NCBI GenBank assembly: GCA_027422505.1
Contig: JAPQWV010000123.1
Span: forward strand, 930,001 to 994,000
DNA: 64,000 nucleotides
Direction of reading: 5' to 3'
DNA from: Craterostigma plantagineum
Taxonomy: Eukaryota; Streptophyta; Magnoliopsida; Lamiales; Linderniaceae
The notes beneath the pieces were generated by a model, which worked only from the letters and a program-made list of their open reading frames with translations, was not told the DNA's origin and made no database searches. A program made the translations under genes and the position numbers. This document shows positions 22,851 to 34,084 of this stretch, in pieces. Positions within the stretch are counted from its first letter, which is position 1. Every line of letters begins with the position of its first letter.

Positions 22851-23128
22851 GTTTAGTTAATTGAGCGTAGTCGTTTTGCTTGTACGGTGAAAATGTGATG
22901 AAAGTATGCAACAAAGATCGGCGCATTGCTCGAGAACCACGCCAGTTCGTGAACGTCACAGTCCTTGATGTCGCGTATTTTCAGGAAATATATATGTACG
23001 GAGCACTATTCATGTGATTTTTCACGAAATTGAGATTTGCAAAATCCATAGGTGTTGAGAGTGGAAAGTAACACTGTCACTTCATTGCAAACTTAATACC
23101 CGAGGGATATTGTCGCGCGTAAAAAAGG

Positions 23129-23246
23129 GGGTGCAACACGAGGACTTCCCAGGGGGTCACCCATCCTAGTACTACTCGCGCCCAAGCACGCTTAACTTCG
23201 GAGTTCTGATGGGATCCGGTGCATTAGTGCTGGTATGATCGCAACC
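23129..23246 (-). rRNA. 5S rRNA copy 2.31
   Basis: GGATCC type, consensus apart from GGGCGCGAGTAG. Confidence 0.9.
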
Positions 23247-23527
23247 GTTTAGTTAATTGAGCGTAGTCGTTTTGCTTGTACGGGTGAAAATGTGATGAAA
23301 GTATGCAACAAAGATCGGCGCATTGCTCGGGAACCACGCCAGTTCGTGAACGTCCCAATCCTAGATGTCGCGTATTTTCAACGAAATATGTATAGTACGG
23401 AGCACAATTCATGTGATTTTTTATAAAATTGATATTTGCAAAATCCATAGGTGTTGAGAGCGGAAAGTAACACCGTCACTCCATTGCAAATTTAATACCC
23501 GAGGGATGTTATCGCGCGTAAAAAAGG

Positions 23528-23645
23528 GGGTGCAACACGAGGACTTCCCAGGGGGTCACCCACCCTAGTACTACTCTCGCCCAAGCACGCTTAACTTCGG
23601 AGTTCTGATGGGATCCGGTGCATTAGTGCTGGTATGATCGCAACC
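23528..23645 (-). rRNA. 5S rRNA copy 2.32
   Basis: Consensus apart from CTAGGGTGGGTG in box C; box A intact. Confidence 0.92.
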
Positions 23646-23926
23646 GTTTAGTTAATTGAGCGTAGTCGTTTTGCTTGTACGGGTGAAAATGTGATGAAAA
23701 GTATGCAACAAAGATCGGCGCATTGCTCGGGAACCACGCCAGTTCGTGAACGTCCCAGTACTAGATGTCGCGTATTTTTCAACGAAATATGTATAGTACG
23801 GAGCACAATTCATGTGACTTTTTACAAAATTGATATTTGCAAAATCGATAGGTGTTGAGAGTGGAAAGTAACACCGTCGCTTCATTGCAAATTTATACCC
23901 GAGGGATGTTATCGCGCGTAAAAAGG

Positions 23927-23967
23927 GGGTGCAACACGAGGACTTCCCAGGGGGTCACCCATCCTAG
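23927..23967 (-). rRNA. 5S rRNA copy 2.33, truncated
   Basis: Only the 3' third of the gene remains, from about box C to the GCACCCCC end. The rest is replaced at about 23967 by Gypsy pol sequence, with no LTR end at the junction. Confidence 0.9.
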
Positions 23968-25580
23968 AGCTTGTAAAGGACTACGCTTGCGTCATTAATT
24001 ATCATCCGGGCAAGCAAACGTAGTCGGAGACGCATTAAGTCGAAAAGTGGTGAACACGGAACTTACACCGGCTTGGAGTGGAGGTAGTTGATTTAGGCGA
24101 AGTCGAGAAAAAATTAGCAACGCTGACTCTACACAGCCTACATTGCTAGAATGAATCAGAAGGCCCAAGAAGAGGACGGATTTTATCTAAAGGTGAAAGA
24201 TGCACTCCCTGACGACTTTTGCAATCTGAGAAGACGGAACTTTACTTTACAAGAATTGACTGTACGTGCCTAGCGACGAGGTTTACGACGAACGAACGAT
24301 AATGGCAGAAGCACACACAACTACCTACTCCGTACATCCGGCTCGACCAAAATGTACCAACTTGCGAATCACGATATTGGTGGCCAGGAATGAAAAAGGA
24401 CATAGCGGAGTTCGTAAATCGATGTATGACGTGCCAGTTGATCAAAGCTGAACACCACGACCAGCTGGAACTCTACAGCCCTATAACCGATACCCCCGAA
24501 GGAAGTGGATCACATTACTATGGATTTTGTCGTTGGTTTACCAAAGACGACGAAAGGCCATGACGCTATCTGGGGTGGTGGTAGAACCGCCTGACGAAAT
24601 CAGCCCATTTCCTTCCAAACAGTTCTACTTTTCCATGGAACGCTATGCTGAACTGTAGATTCAGGAAATTGTTCGACTCCATGGAATTCACAATCTCTAT
24701 TGTCTCGATCGAGATTCGAGATTCTATCCAATTTTGGCAGAGCTTACAAAAAGCGATGGGTACTAAACTCTCGTTCAGTACTGCTTACCATCCCCACACT
24801 TACGGACAGTCTGAACGGACGATCCAAAACCTTGAAGATATGTTGCGAGCATGCGTTCTAGACTTTAAAGGGAACTGGAGTAAATACCTACCACTGATCG
24901 AATTTTCTTACAACATAGTTTCACGCTACGATCGAAAATCGCACCGTACGAGGCATTTACGGGCGCAAATGCCGATCTCTAGTCCATTGGGATGAAATAG
25001 GTGAACGAGCTATACTAGGACTCTGATATGATCCGCGAAATGACGGAAGCAGTAACGAAAATTCGGGGGGGATGCGAACGGCTCAGAGTCGACAGAAGAA
25101 TTGTCAGATCATCGACGACGACCTTTGGAGTTCGCCGAAGATGAGCAAGTGTTTCTAAAGATCTCCCCAATGAAAGAGTAAAGCGCTTCAGACGAGAAGG
25201 CAAGCTGAGTCCAAGATACATAGCCCCATTTAAGATCCTTAACGAAGTCGGCGAAGTTGCGTATCATTGGGTGTTACCCGGTTTCCTTATCACAAGTCAC
25301 GACGTATTTCACGTGTCGACATTACGAAAGTACGTCGCGGACCCAAGCCATGTGATCCAGAACGAACTTCTTTTCAACAGCTCAAGCCCGACTTGAGTTA
25401 CGAAGAGAAGCTGTAGAATTTTGATGTAAGGATCAAAACGACTACGGAATAAGATTATTCCGTTGGTTAAGGTTTTGTGGCGCAATCATCATTTGAGAAG
25501 CCACTTGGGAGCGTGAGGATGAGATGAGAGTTCGTTATCCCGAATTATTCTAGTCGGCATAATTTCGGGGACGAAATCTT
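23968..25580 (+). pseudogene. Decayed Ty3/Gypsy pol: RNase H tail and integrase
   Basis: The reading opens with a decayed RNase H ending (DYACVINYHPGKQT). Around 24370 comes an integrase zinc-binding remnant (YWWPGMKKDIAEFV, then CMTCQ), and at 24645-24995 a 116-residue open piece of the core with [20 protein letters not shown], typical of Gypsy integrase. The DRDSRF-like catalytic stretch is corrupted (RDSIQFW). A chromodomain-side tail (ATWEREDEMRVRYPELF) is visible near 25510. Several frameshifts and stops are present, so it is not functional. The 5' LTR, gag, protease and reverse transcriptase are absent. Confidence 0.88.
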
Positions 25581-25582
25581 TT

Positions 25583-25594
25583 AAGGGGGGAGGA
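25583..25594 (+). other. Polypurine tract of Gypsy element B
   Basis: The purine run AAGGGGGGAGGA lies directly before the LTR start TGTAATACCCG, as expected for the plus-strand primer site. Confidence 0.85.
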
Positions 25595-27985
25595 TGTAAT
25601 ACCCGTAAATATAAAAACGGGATTTTGATGTAATTACACATATAATTTTGTGAATTAGGAAGTCTAGTAAGAAATACTAGTCGCAGAACAAATGTATAAA
25701 TTTTATGGTTTGACTCAATTTCGAAATTTATGAGAAGAATTAAATAAAAACAAAAAATAATAGTACTAAAAGATATGAGATTGGGCTATAACTAAGTTGA
25801 TGAATTAGAAATTAAAGCCCACAAAGCCCAAAAGAATAAGATAACCATAAGATAACTTAATTCTAAGGTAAGACTCGACATCCATCTTGGTGTCTAATCA
25901 TTTCCCAAAGTTCTAGGTGCTTATGTATATCTAAATGAGTAACACAACGAGACCTTTCATTTGCTAAAAACTCAAGTTGGATGCGAGGAGTAAGAAGGGA
26001 GAGAAGGAGAGAATTTAGCAAACTTGGAAACGTGATAGCTCGAGAACAATACTTTGAAGTGAGGTATAAATTTTAATCTTGGGATAACTAAATTATATAT
26101 GCTATTTACTTACAGCGATTTCGAGATGAGGTGATCGATTATCATGTTTAAGAGCCGATATAAGTTCGAAGTCAATTGAGTGTATGTATTTGTCTAATAG
26201 GATATGTCTCGTGAGGTATATAAGCTTTGCAGTTTAGGGTTTTCAATTTTGTGGACAACTATCTATGAAGTTTTCGTTAAATTTAGGGTCCCATATTTTG
26301 AGATAAGGGTAAATCTTTAGGAGAAAGTTCAGATAGATTTCGAGATGGTACTAGGAAGATTTCGATATGTGTAATAACATGATGTCGAGGATGTGTTAAT
26401 AATAGGAAGATCTCGACATTGCTTTCCAAGAAAAGATCTCGATATGCTTGCTAAGGATCTCGATATTTGCTTCTCAATGAAAGAGCTCGACAATTGGTTT
26501 TTCCAATAATGAGATCTCGATATTTACCTTTTTTAAAAATCTCGACATCTATAACCTCGAGATGTAATAGAGCTTGACATAAGTAAGGACTCGACATTTC
26601 TTTTCCAACAAAAGATCTCGATATTAACTATCATGCTATGCTCTCGACATTTAGATGATTTCAAGATATGATAACCTTAGGAAGATGTCGAGATCTATTT
26701 CAACCAACAACCTCGACATTTATATATGATTTCGATACAGGATAGTTATCAAAGAAATCGAGATGTGATAATTATATCATACAAAGATTCCGAAATACAA
26801 TAGTTTTCGATAATTAGTAGTTCTAGCATTTTTAGGAATTTTAGAGTTTTCATAATTTTAGGGTTTTGTATTCCTAGGGTTTTCAATATTTTAGGGTTTA
26901 TTTATTTTTAGGGATTTCATTATTTTAGGTTTTCAAAATTTTAGGGTTTTGATAATTCTAGCATTTTCGAAATTTATATGACCTAGTAAATTAATATGAA
27001 AATATTTATTATATTCAGAGGATCGATACATAGGGATTACACCGGGCTTCTTATTTGACAATAGCAGGAGGACAGGTAGGTGAATCATTCATCTACGACA
27101 CGTAAACGTTTACTTGCTATTATGTGATTACGTGACGTATGTGAGTTACGTGTTTTACGTATGTTTTATGTGACATCACGTTTCATGTGTATCACGCATA
27201 TGCATGACATCGCACGACATGGTGAGGGATAATGACCACATTAGTTGTGACACCTTAAGGCTTAAGGTGTCGATTGAGTGGGGTAGAGTGTGCCGATTTT
27301 GGCAGTCAGACTCGTGGCGGAGTTGAGGTTGGATTCGCGGGGCACCTGACGGGAGACAGACGTGAGCGATCTGTCTACTCGGGCGTGAGCGACCCGAGGT
27401 GAAAACCGTCGGATGAGTTGTTTAGCGGAAGGGGCGACCTGATAGGAGGACGTTGACGTGATCGATCAGCGCACTATCGGCGTGGGCACCGCTAGTCTGG
27501 CATTAACGACCAGACGATATATTTTATTTATTGCGCGTGAGGTACCGAGTCCAGCCTAGGGCCCTGATATTGAGATACGATAGAAATGTGAGAACGAGCG
27601 TGCATTATATCATGTTGCGAGAATTGGGAATTGGGATTGAGTGCACGTTGCATTGCATTTTATTCACCTACTGGGCAATTCGCTCAGTGTTTACGTGATG
27701 TAGGTACCGAGTCTGACTCTGACACGCGTCAAGACTGAGACAGCTGGTGGCGGTGCTCCACGGACTTTTGAGGGTATGGCGGTACATGGATGAAGACCTG
27801 TGGAGCGGCTTTAAGGCTTTTGTTATTTTGTTATTTTGGGGCTTTGGCCCATGTACAGAGATGAAGTTGTAGACAGAGTTAATAATGTATATTATTTTAG
27901 GGAAAAGTTTTAATTAGACGGGCCTTCGGCGGCTTACGTTGCGGAAATCCACCAATAATCCTAATTAGAAAAGTAGGGTCGCCAC
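25595..27985 (+). mobile_element. 3' LTR of Gypsy element B (continues at 34446-34451)
   Basis: The LTR begins TGTAATACCCG after the polypurine tract and ends GGGTCGCCACA. Its last bases are split off by the element at 27986 and reappear at 34446-34451. From left to right it holds a field of CTCGACAT/ATCTCGATAT words (about 26330-26780), repeats of 'attttagggttttc' (26830-26960), an ACGTG/GTGA-rich stretch (27100-27230) and a conserved 3' part with ACTTTTGAGGG. The matching 5' LTR is not in the window. No coding region is seen. Confidence 0.85.
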
Positions 27986-28346
27986 TGTTAGGACCCCTAA
28001 TATCCAACACAGATCGAATTACAAAGAATCGGATAGTAAATCTGAGAATTTCGAGCACTTACACTTGAGATTTACCTAAGTTGAGGTTTGAGAGAGAAAC
28101 GATGTTGAAGAACACAAGGGCGCGGAAATCTTCTCTCTAAAGTTTCCAATTCTAATTTTTCGATCCGAAAACCATACAAAGCGCACTCCTAATTTTCTTT
28201 GGAGTTCACTTATATATACCACCTCGTGGTAGATTTACACAAGTAGTCCTACAAAATAACTAATTACAATTTAGCTCAAGACTACTAATTTGCATAGCAA
28301 GACTAAGACAACTATATTAACTGAATACAATTAAATAGTTCCAACA
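27986..28346 (-). repeat. 3' LTR of the gag-only element
   Basis: 361 bp, TGTTAGGACCCC to AGTTCCAACA on the plus strand, so TGTTGGAAC to GGGGTCCTAACA in element orientation. Same length as its partner at 34085. Confidence 0.93.
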
Positions 28347-28358
28347 ACCTCCCCCTTT
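28347..28358 (-). other. Polypurine tract of the gag-only element
   Basis: AAAGGGGGAGGT on the minus strand directly abuts the 3' LTR. Confidence 0.75.
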
Positions 28359-30027
28359 GTATTCAATTTCCAATATAGCGCGGGTTGTCGTCATCTTGCA
28401 AATGAAAGAGTCCTCGAGTCCTTGAAATCTCCTCTTTTAGAAAATCTTCAAGCTCATCTGGTCTTCTAGGCATCGGCTTTTTCCTTCAATCTTCTTTTGA
28501 AGTCCTTCTCCTAAATGCCGTAAGATGTACGAAGTATTATTGCCGGATTTAGAAAGTCCGCGTTCCATTTCTCCCGTTGAAAGCACACGAAACTCGAAAC
28601 TCCCCCTATTTGGGTCAACCTTATGTTGAGATCGGGGAATCCCATGTGAGGTTTGGAGAGGTGAACACGTTTGGAAACTTCGATCATTGATGCAGTGGAC
28701 ACAGTTGGCAACTTCAGTCCTTGATGATGCTTGAGTCACGTGTCATTCGGTCCTCAGTCCTTGCTTCTTCTTTCGGAAGTAGGGGCATGAGAGAGTCGAG
28801 GAGAGGTCTCGGGATTTAGCCATGTTCTCCGTTTGCCAGATTCGTCTTCTCTGAATGGAAGTTGTCTGGTTCGGCCTCGAAGAAGCGTCTCTAGTTCCAG
28901 AAGAAGGTAGGCCGTCTCTTTCTTTGATTTTTGATGTTTTTTTTAAGTTGTACTGAGCTTCCTTTCAATGTGGCGTTGTGAGAGAGCACGGTTTCAGAGT
29001 GGTAGGCGCGGCGGAATTTGGTGGGTGAACCGACCGATTGTGTATGCATAACCCCTTCTCCCCCTCATGGCGAATCGTGTTAACGACTTCGGCATGTTAA
29101 TTTGGAGGTAGAAAAGGACATACAAAAAGGTCGGTGAGGGTAATAACCGGACGGAGCCACAAAGGCAATCCGTCAAAATGAGTACCGAGGCCACATAGGC
29201 GTCCCGTTGACATCAACTAAGAGCAAAGCTCGTAGAAGATGGCCGAAACCGTTGTTGCTTTGATGTTGCAACGGTCGGGCTTCCTTCCGATCCTTGAAGC
29301 ATGTCTTTAAAAGAACATGTCTACGGAAGTTCTAACGTAATCACAAAGATTAGGTGTATTAAAAAGTGTGTGTCCTAAAAATTTGAAACTTTTGGGGAGT
29401 GAGGACACACTAGACGCGAGTGATCAATAAAAGCGTGGTACGGGGAGGAATACCACTAAGTTCAATATCTCCCGTTTCCGAGTGAAGCGGTGATAGCATA
29501 CGTGGTTCCCCGTGATTTATGAAACACCTATCTTTTAAGAGATAGACGAGTGCGTAAGGCCCGTGCATGCGTCGTTGGACCTAATGCGACGACTTCTACC
29601 CGGGAGCTAATTAAAATTAGCACCTGTACTTATGGGGGTTGGTCCGAAAATTATGTGAGATAAGGGAGTGATGTCTCTTCAAAGACTTCCTTGGCATCAT
29701 CGAAATAATCTTGCTTAGTGTTTTCGGATGATGAGAAAGCGGTGGAAAGTTGAACCGTCTCAAATGTTCAAACGCGTTCCGGGGTTAGGATCAAGTCGGA
29801 TTAGACTGAACCATAGGAACATGAAATCCGTGCCTCCGGGTATGTGAGAAGTGTTGCTCTAGTTGAATTAGCAAGCCGGAGCCGGTCGATGAAAAACTGA
29901 GCATTTGATCTTCATTTAGATCGTCACTGTCGTCTTTGAAAAATTTTGTCCGTTTGAAAGCTCGAGATTCTTCGTGGTACGTTCATCTTTGGATGTGAGA
30001 GAGTAAAACCGGGAAGCATATCAAACA

Positions 30028-30183
30028 AATTTGATTTTTTTCATATCTCCGTATCTCCTTTTTTTTCATATTCCCTTTTTTTTTATATCTCATTTTTTTT
30101 TTCATGTTCCCCTTTTTTATCTCCTTTTTTTATTTCCTTCTTTTTTTTTATCTCATTTTTTTTTTCATATTCTTCTTCTTTTG
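30028..30183. repeat. T-rich low-complexity tract
   Basis: Repeated runs of 6-10 T separated by CATAT, CTCC or CATTCC-like words. It produces a phenylalanine-rich false ORF on the plus strand. Confidence 0.85.
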
Positions 30184-30211
30184 ATATATGTATATATATA
30201 TATATATATAA
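30184..30211. repeat. TA dinucleotide microsatellite
   Basis: An almost pure TA run (with ATATATG at the left), immediately right of the T-rich tract. Confidence 0.9.
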
Positions 30212-30823
30212 TTACATATTAATATAGTAGTATTATATTTATATCTCCCCAAAAACAATGCTTCGAAAATAAATTTTCTCCTCCTAGAAATTTGCGTAGT
30301 TAGCTTGACGAATATTAAGAATCTCGTTCCCTTAAATCGGTCATTGTAAGTTTTCTCCCCCTCAAGGATAAATTTGTGCTTCCTTAAAAATATAAAGGTT
30401 GCTCCTCATTAAAATAATGAGTAGCTCCCCCTCAATTAAAGCTCATTTAAAAGTATTAATTGAAAAATGATATTTATCATTTCAGTTCGTAATGTGCATT
30501 TGAAATTTTTTTTTAAAACCATTTAAAGCGATGAAATGCATATCGAAAATGTATCATTTGAAAAGTTTTGAAAGAAAATAGATATATTTATTTTTGACGA
30601 ATGCAATATAAAATGAAATATACCTCATTGAAGCTTAGTTGTAGTAGCTCACGCCTCATCTCTTTATCATGTACGTGGAGCCACTACGTCGAATTCCATA
30701 CATGATGGAAATCTGCAAAACTATCGGGACTTTGGTACCCATTGTCGTATGGGTCCTCCCTTATTAGCAGAAAACGATTTAAGCATAAAAGGTGTAAATT
30801 TAAATGTTGTCCTAAATCATCCA

Positions 30824-32413
30824 TTAATGAACCTTTCGGTACCCAAATTTGTTTGGACTACCTAAATTTTGTGAAGAAATAGGAACCCATGTGGGAGTGA
30901 TTTGACACGGATAAGACATTTCCGCTCGGGTGAAAGTGTGTTTCGGAGAAGGTTTAAAAATTTTCTCCGAGGCCAAGCGCACAAGATATTTCTTTGAATG
31001 AATCTTGACCAGATATTGCATGTAGGAAAACGAGCATATAGAATTATAAGCATCTATCGCACATAAGTCGTATTTCCTATGGTTAGAATTCACACCTTTC
31101 ACATTAGAATGAGAAGAATTTCGAAATTTTTTTTCAAGTCTAGGCTTTTTAAATGAAAAATTAGTAGAATCATTAGAAGCACATGATGAAGTCTGTGCGC
31201 TAGAGCTTGAAATATTTTCATAAGAAGTTTTCTTTTCGGGATCAGGAGAGGAAGGCTTTTGGTCTTTATCATTCCGTTTTGGAGCTTTACCGTTCTCCCA
31301 TTTCCGTGGGACTTGTTCCTTAACTATAGAAAGTGTGGGACTTTTACTTAGAATTTCAACTTTGGTCAAAATTGAAGTAGAATTAGTAAAACTCGTTTCG
31401 ATGGTAGGAACGAGATCATCCGTTTGCGTCCCTTTGTCGAGTTTTGACATGGAGGAAGCTTTGAGATTAGATATCTCCGTTAGAAGTGTATTCTTTTCTG
31501 CTTCGAAATTCTTTCTTTCCGTTTCAAATGTAGAATTTAAATCCTCTATTTTCTTAAGAATATGAGGTATATTGACGGAAGAAGAATTTTCAGAATGACG
31601 AGATTTTGCTTCCTCGATCTTAGAAGTCGCAAGAAGATTTTCTAAATTTTTAATCTTAGAATAGAGCTTCTTACGTTCTTCACCTAAGAAAGCATAGTTA
31701 GCTTCAGCGGTGCTCTTTTCAATTTCGCAGGCATTTAAACTCTTGGTCAATTCACTAATCTTAGCATTAGAATTTTCTAATTGAGATTCAAGACTAGTGA
31801 TCTTAGGGCTGGCATTTGTCAATCTACAATTGAGGCTAGCTTTCTCGTCGAAGTTCCTAACCAAACAATTGTAATTATTTTCTAGCGTGAGTTCTAATTC
31901 CTTAATTTTTGAGCTATGCGTCTCAAGCTGTGGCGTCTTAGTCTCACTAATTCTCAAGCTCTTATTTTGTTCATCTATTTTCGCGTTAGAGCTTCTAAGT
32001 TCTAATTCGAGACTAGCTATTTTCTCCTCAGACTTAGATAATTTATCTTCTAACTCTTTTGTACTTTTCTGCTCATTTTTCATGTTAGCATACCAAATTT
32101 GTAAGGATAATAACATGTTAAACAATGTAGAGTTAGGAATAACTACCTCCGGAGAAGATGTGTCTGCCTCTTCATCGCTTGTTCGCTTCGATGGGCTTGC
32201 TTCAGAGGTATCCTCAACTCGAGCCATGAGAGCTAGATGGTCCGGTTTATCTTCGTGATAGGCCATCAAGGCGTAGCTCTCCTTTGGCGTAAGGCTAGAT
32301 GTCTTTTCTTTGTTCTCCGAATTGGATGAGGACTTCGTCTTTGACACCTGTTTTCTTAGTATTTTTGTAATTAATTTTAATTGTAGTTCGAAGTCTTTTA
32401 AATCTTGATCCAT
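30824..32413 (-). CDS. Gag-like coiled-coil protein of a non-autonomous LTR element
   Basis: The uninterrupted 529-codon frame starts MDQDLKDFELQLK. The words ESYALMAY and DHLALMARVED (about residues 45-70) resemble the stretch after the capsid region in Copia/Sirevirus-type Gag. Residues about 115-330 are rich in Leu/Glu/Lys/Ser with heptad-like spacing, a probable long coiled coil. A Ser/Lys-rich basic segment follows (about 370-450). The C-terminus carries ITPTWVPISSQNLGSP, like the linker just before Copia pol, and then stops. No CCHC zinc knuckle and no N-terminal Gag domain were found. Presumed role is RNA packaging or particle assembly; this is inferred. The start is the first ATG of the frame. 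Confidence 0.7.
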   Translation of the reverse strand: MDQDLKDFELQLKLITKILRKQVSKTKSSSNSENKEKTSSLTPKESYALMAYHEDKPDHLALMARVEDTSEASPSKRTSDEEADTSSPEVVIPNSTLFNMLLSLQIWYANMKNEQKSTKELEDKLSKSEEKIASLELELRSSNAKIDEQNKSLRISETKTPQLETHSSKIKELELTLENNYNCLVRNFDEKASLNCRLTNASPKITSLESQLENSNAKISELTKSLNACEIEKSTAEANYAFLGEERKKLYSKIKNLENLLATSKIEEAKSRHSENSSSVNIPHILKKIEDLNSTFETERKNFEAEKNTLLTEISNLKASSMSKLDKGTQTDDLVPTIETSFTNSTSILTKVEILSKSPTLSIVKEQVPRKWENGKAPKRNDKDQKPSSPDPEKKTSYENISSSSAQTSSCASNDSTNFSFKKPRLEKKFRNSSHSNVKGVNSNHRKYDLCAIDAYNSICSFSYMQYLVKIHSKKYLVRLASEKIFKPSPKHTFTRAEMSYPCQITPTWVPISSQNLGSPNKFGYRKVH

Positions 32414-34070
32414 TTTATTTTCTTTTTAATTTTTGTTGGTTGGATATTTTGATCGTTGACGTGTTTGATGGATTGGAATTTTTAATATCGATTAAAAAAT
32501 TTGGCTTTTAAAATTTCAGTTTCGAGAAGTTTTTAGTTTAATAAGGTTTGATTAAAAATTCTTAGAGTAATACCAAAAGCTTTTTCTATAATGTGCCAAA
32601 TAGAAGGTTACTGTTTTGGATCGAAAAATCTTTATAGTCAATATAAAGCACTGTTTCGATCGAAAATAATTCTCGATTAAAAGTTTTTCGAGTGAATACG
32701 GCACTGTTTTCGATTGTGAAATTTTTCGACAAGGTACTGTTTCTAGAAAATAGCTTTGAATTTCAAACAGTTATGTATAGATTTACGATCGTAAAAGTTT
32801 TGCGATTTGATAAAACGTCGTCGTTTTGAGATTTTAATATCTAAACCTCTAAAACCAAATTTTTCGATCGTAAAAAGTTTTGCGGGCGAAAAATAAGTTT
32901 TGTGACGACAAATATGTAAAAGCAACTAAACAAAAATTTGCGATCGTAAAATCACGTAAATGAGTGAGAATTGAATAAAATTGAAAGTACTGGGGTTAAT
33001 TTGAAAATTTTGGACTATATCAAAACTTTCTGGACTAAATTGAAAACTATTAGAGACTGTAATATAACTGCAGGGACTAAAATAATATTCTGGGTTCGAA
33101 TTGTAAATACCTGCAAATTAGATGTATGCGACGCGAAGACGATGAAGTTTCAGATTTCTTGATCGAAAAAATCCAAACACATTTTCGATCAAAAAAAATT
33201 TCTCGAACGAATTGCGAGCTTGACCAGAATTTCTCGCATTGACCTGAATTCTCGATCGCAAAACATCAATTTTTTTCGATGAATGCAATGAACAGATCTC
33301 TCAAGCGGATTTGCGGTCGAAGAAGTATTTCGATCGAAACAAAAAAATTATGACGAGAATTTCTCGATCGAAGAACGTTTGACAATGCAGCGGCAACGAA
33401 GATCGCGTCGACGAGTTTCTCGATCGAAGAAGCTTTCCAGCTCAGCGAAGAGCAGAGACACGGAGAGCAGAGATGCGAAGAACAAAGTCGTAATTGCAGA
33501 CTCAGACGCAAGTGAAGAGCAAAGAAAATCTCGATCCAAACTTAAACTTGACCGAATTCACTCCGGGTTATGGATCGAAATCCTGCACTTAACAAGAACG
33601 AACAATCGATTTGACACATACAGAGCAGAATCAATCGAATTTTCAGAAAATCAGACGAACAGTTGTAAGAACAATGTGAAGAACAGTTTTGATTAATCAG
33701 CAAAAATTCGCAGAAAGGTTGATTCGATCAATCAGAAATAAGCTCAGGTATGATAGAAACACTCGATCGAACAACAAAAACAGCTAAACATGTCGAATTT
33801 TTGAGAATCTGCTCGAAAATGTTAAGAGCAGTTCAAAATTTTCAGAAAAGTTCGACGAAAATATTGGCTCAAATCCTCAAAATTCACTCAAAATCATGTT
33901 TCAGTCAAACAAAATTCGGCTCAGGCATGTACAAACGGATCGATCAAAGCCTAAACACAGCAAACTAAACCAAATTTGAAAAGTCAGATTGTACTTCATC
34001 GAAGAACAGTATAAAAAAATCAGTAAAAATCAAAATCAGTCCAAATTTAATCCAAATCCTAACACGTTTG
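32414..34070 (-). other. Long leader of the gag-only element, CGATCG-rich
   Basis: About 1.65 kb between the primer site and the ORF. From about 32640 to 33780 it holds many TCGATCGA, CGATCGTAAAA and TTCTCGATCG words on both strands. Small charged ORFs (for example 33379-33696, plus strand) arise from this composition and are not called as genes. Confidence 0.6.
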
Positions 34071-34082
34071 GCTCTGATACCA
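34071..34082 (-). other. Primer binding site (tRNA-iMet) of gag-only element
   Basis: TGGTATCAGAGC on the minus strand, two bases from the LTR end, complementary to the 3' end of initiator tRNA-Met. Confidence 0.92.
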
Positions 34083-34084
34083 AT

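Larger units (their letters stand above)
10989..23967 (-). repeat. 5S rDNA tandem array, block 2 (33 units)
   Basis: This continues block 1 beyond the solo LTR with the same polarity and unit length. The first five genes and their spacers (10989 to about 13125) repeat 1017-3180 variant by variant. Further right, units sharing rare variants lie about 1.99 kb apart, a five-unit period: for example 13595 and 15584, or 14785, 16774, 18768 and 20757. Genes 2.11 and 2.16 match the array consensus throughout. The array stops inside gene 2.33, where a Gypsy pol fragment begins. Confidence 0.95.
28359..30823 (-). other. Internal 3' region of gag-only element, no gene recognised
   Basis: About 2.5 kb downstream of the ORF in element orientation. 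Small open frames occur but none resembles a known domain. The position is where pol would lie, yet no protease, integrase or reverse transcriptase motif was found. It contains a pyrimidine-rich low-complexity stretch and a TA repeat. Confidence 0.6.

Noticed and set aside
25015..25221. Minus-strand ORF over the Gypsy B integrase tail
   Set aside because: It is antisense to recognisable integrase C-terminal sequence.
30031..30222. Phenylalanine-rich ORF resembling a membrane protein
   Set aside because: It arises from the T-rich tract inside the gag-only element.
33379..33696. Arg/Ser-rich plus-strand ORF
   Set aside because: It lies antisense in the leader of the gag-only element and follows its CGATCG/GAAGA composition; no domain is seen.
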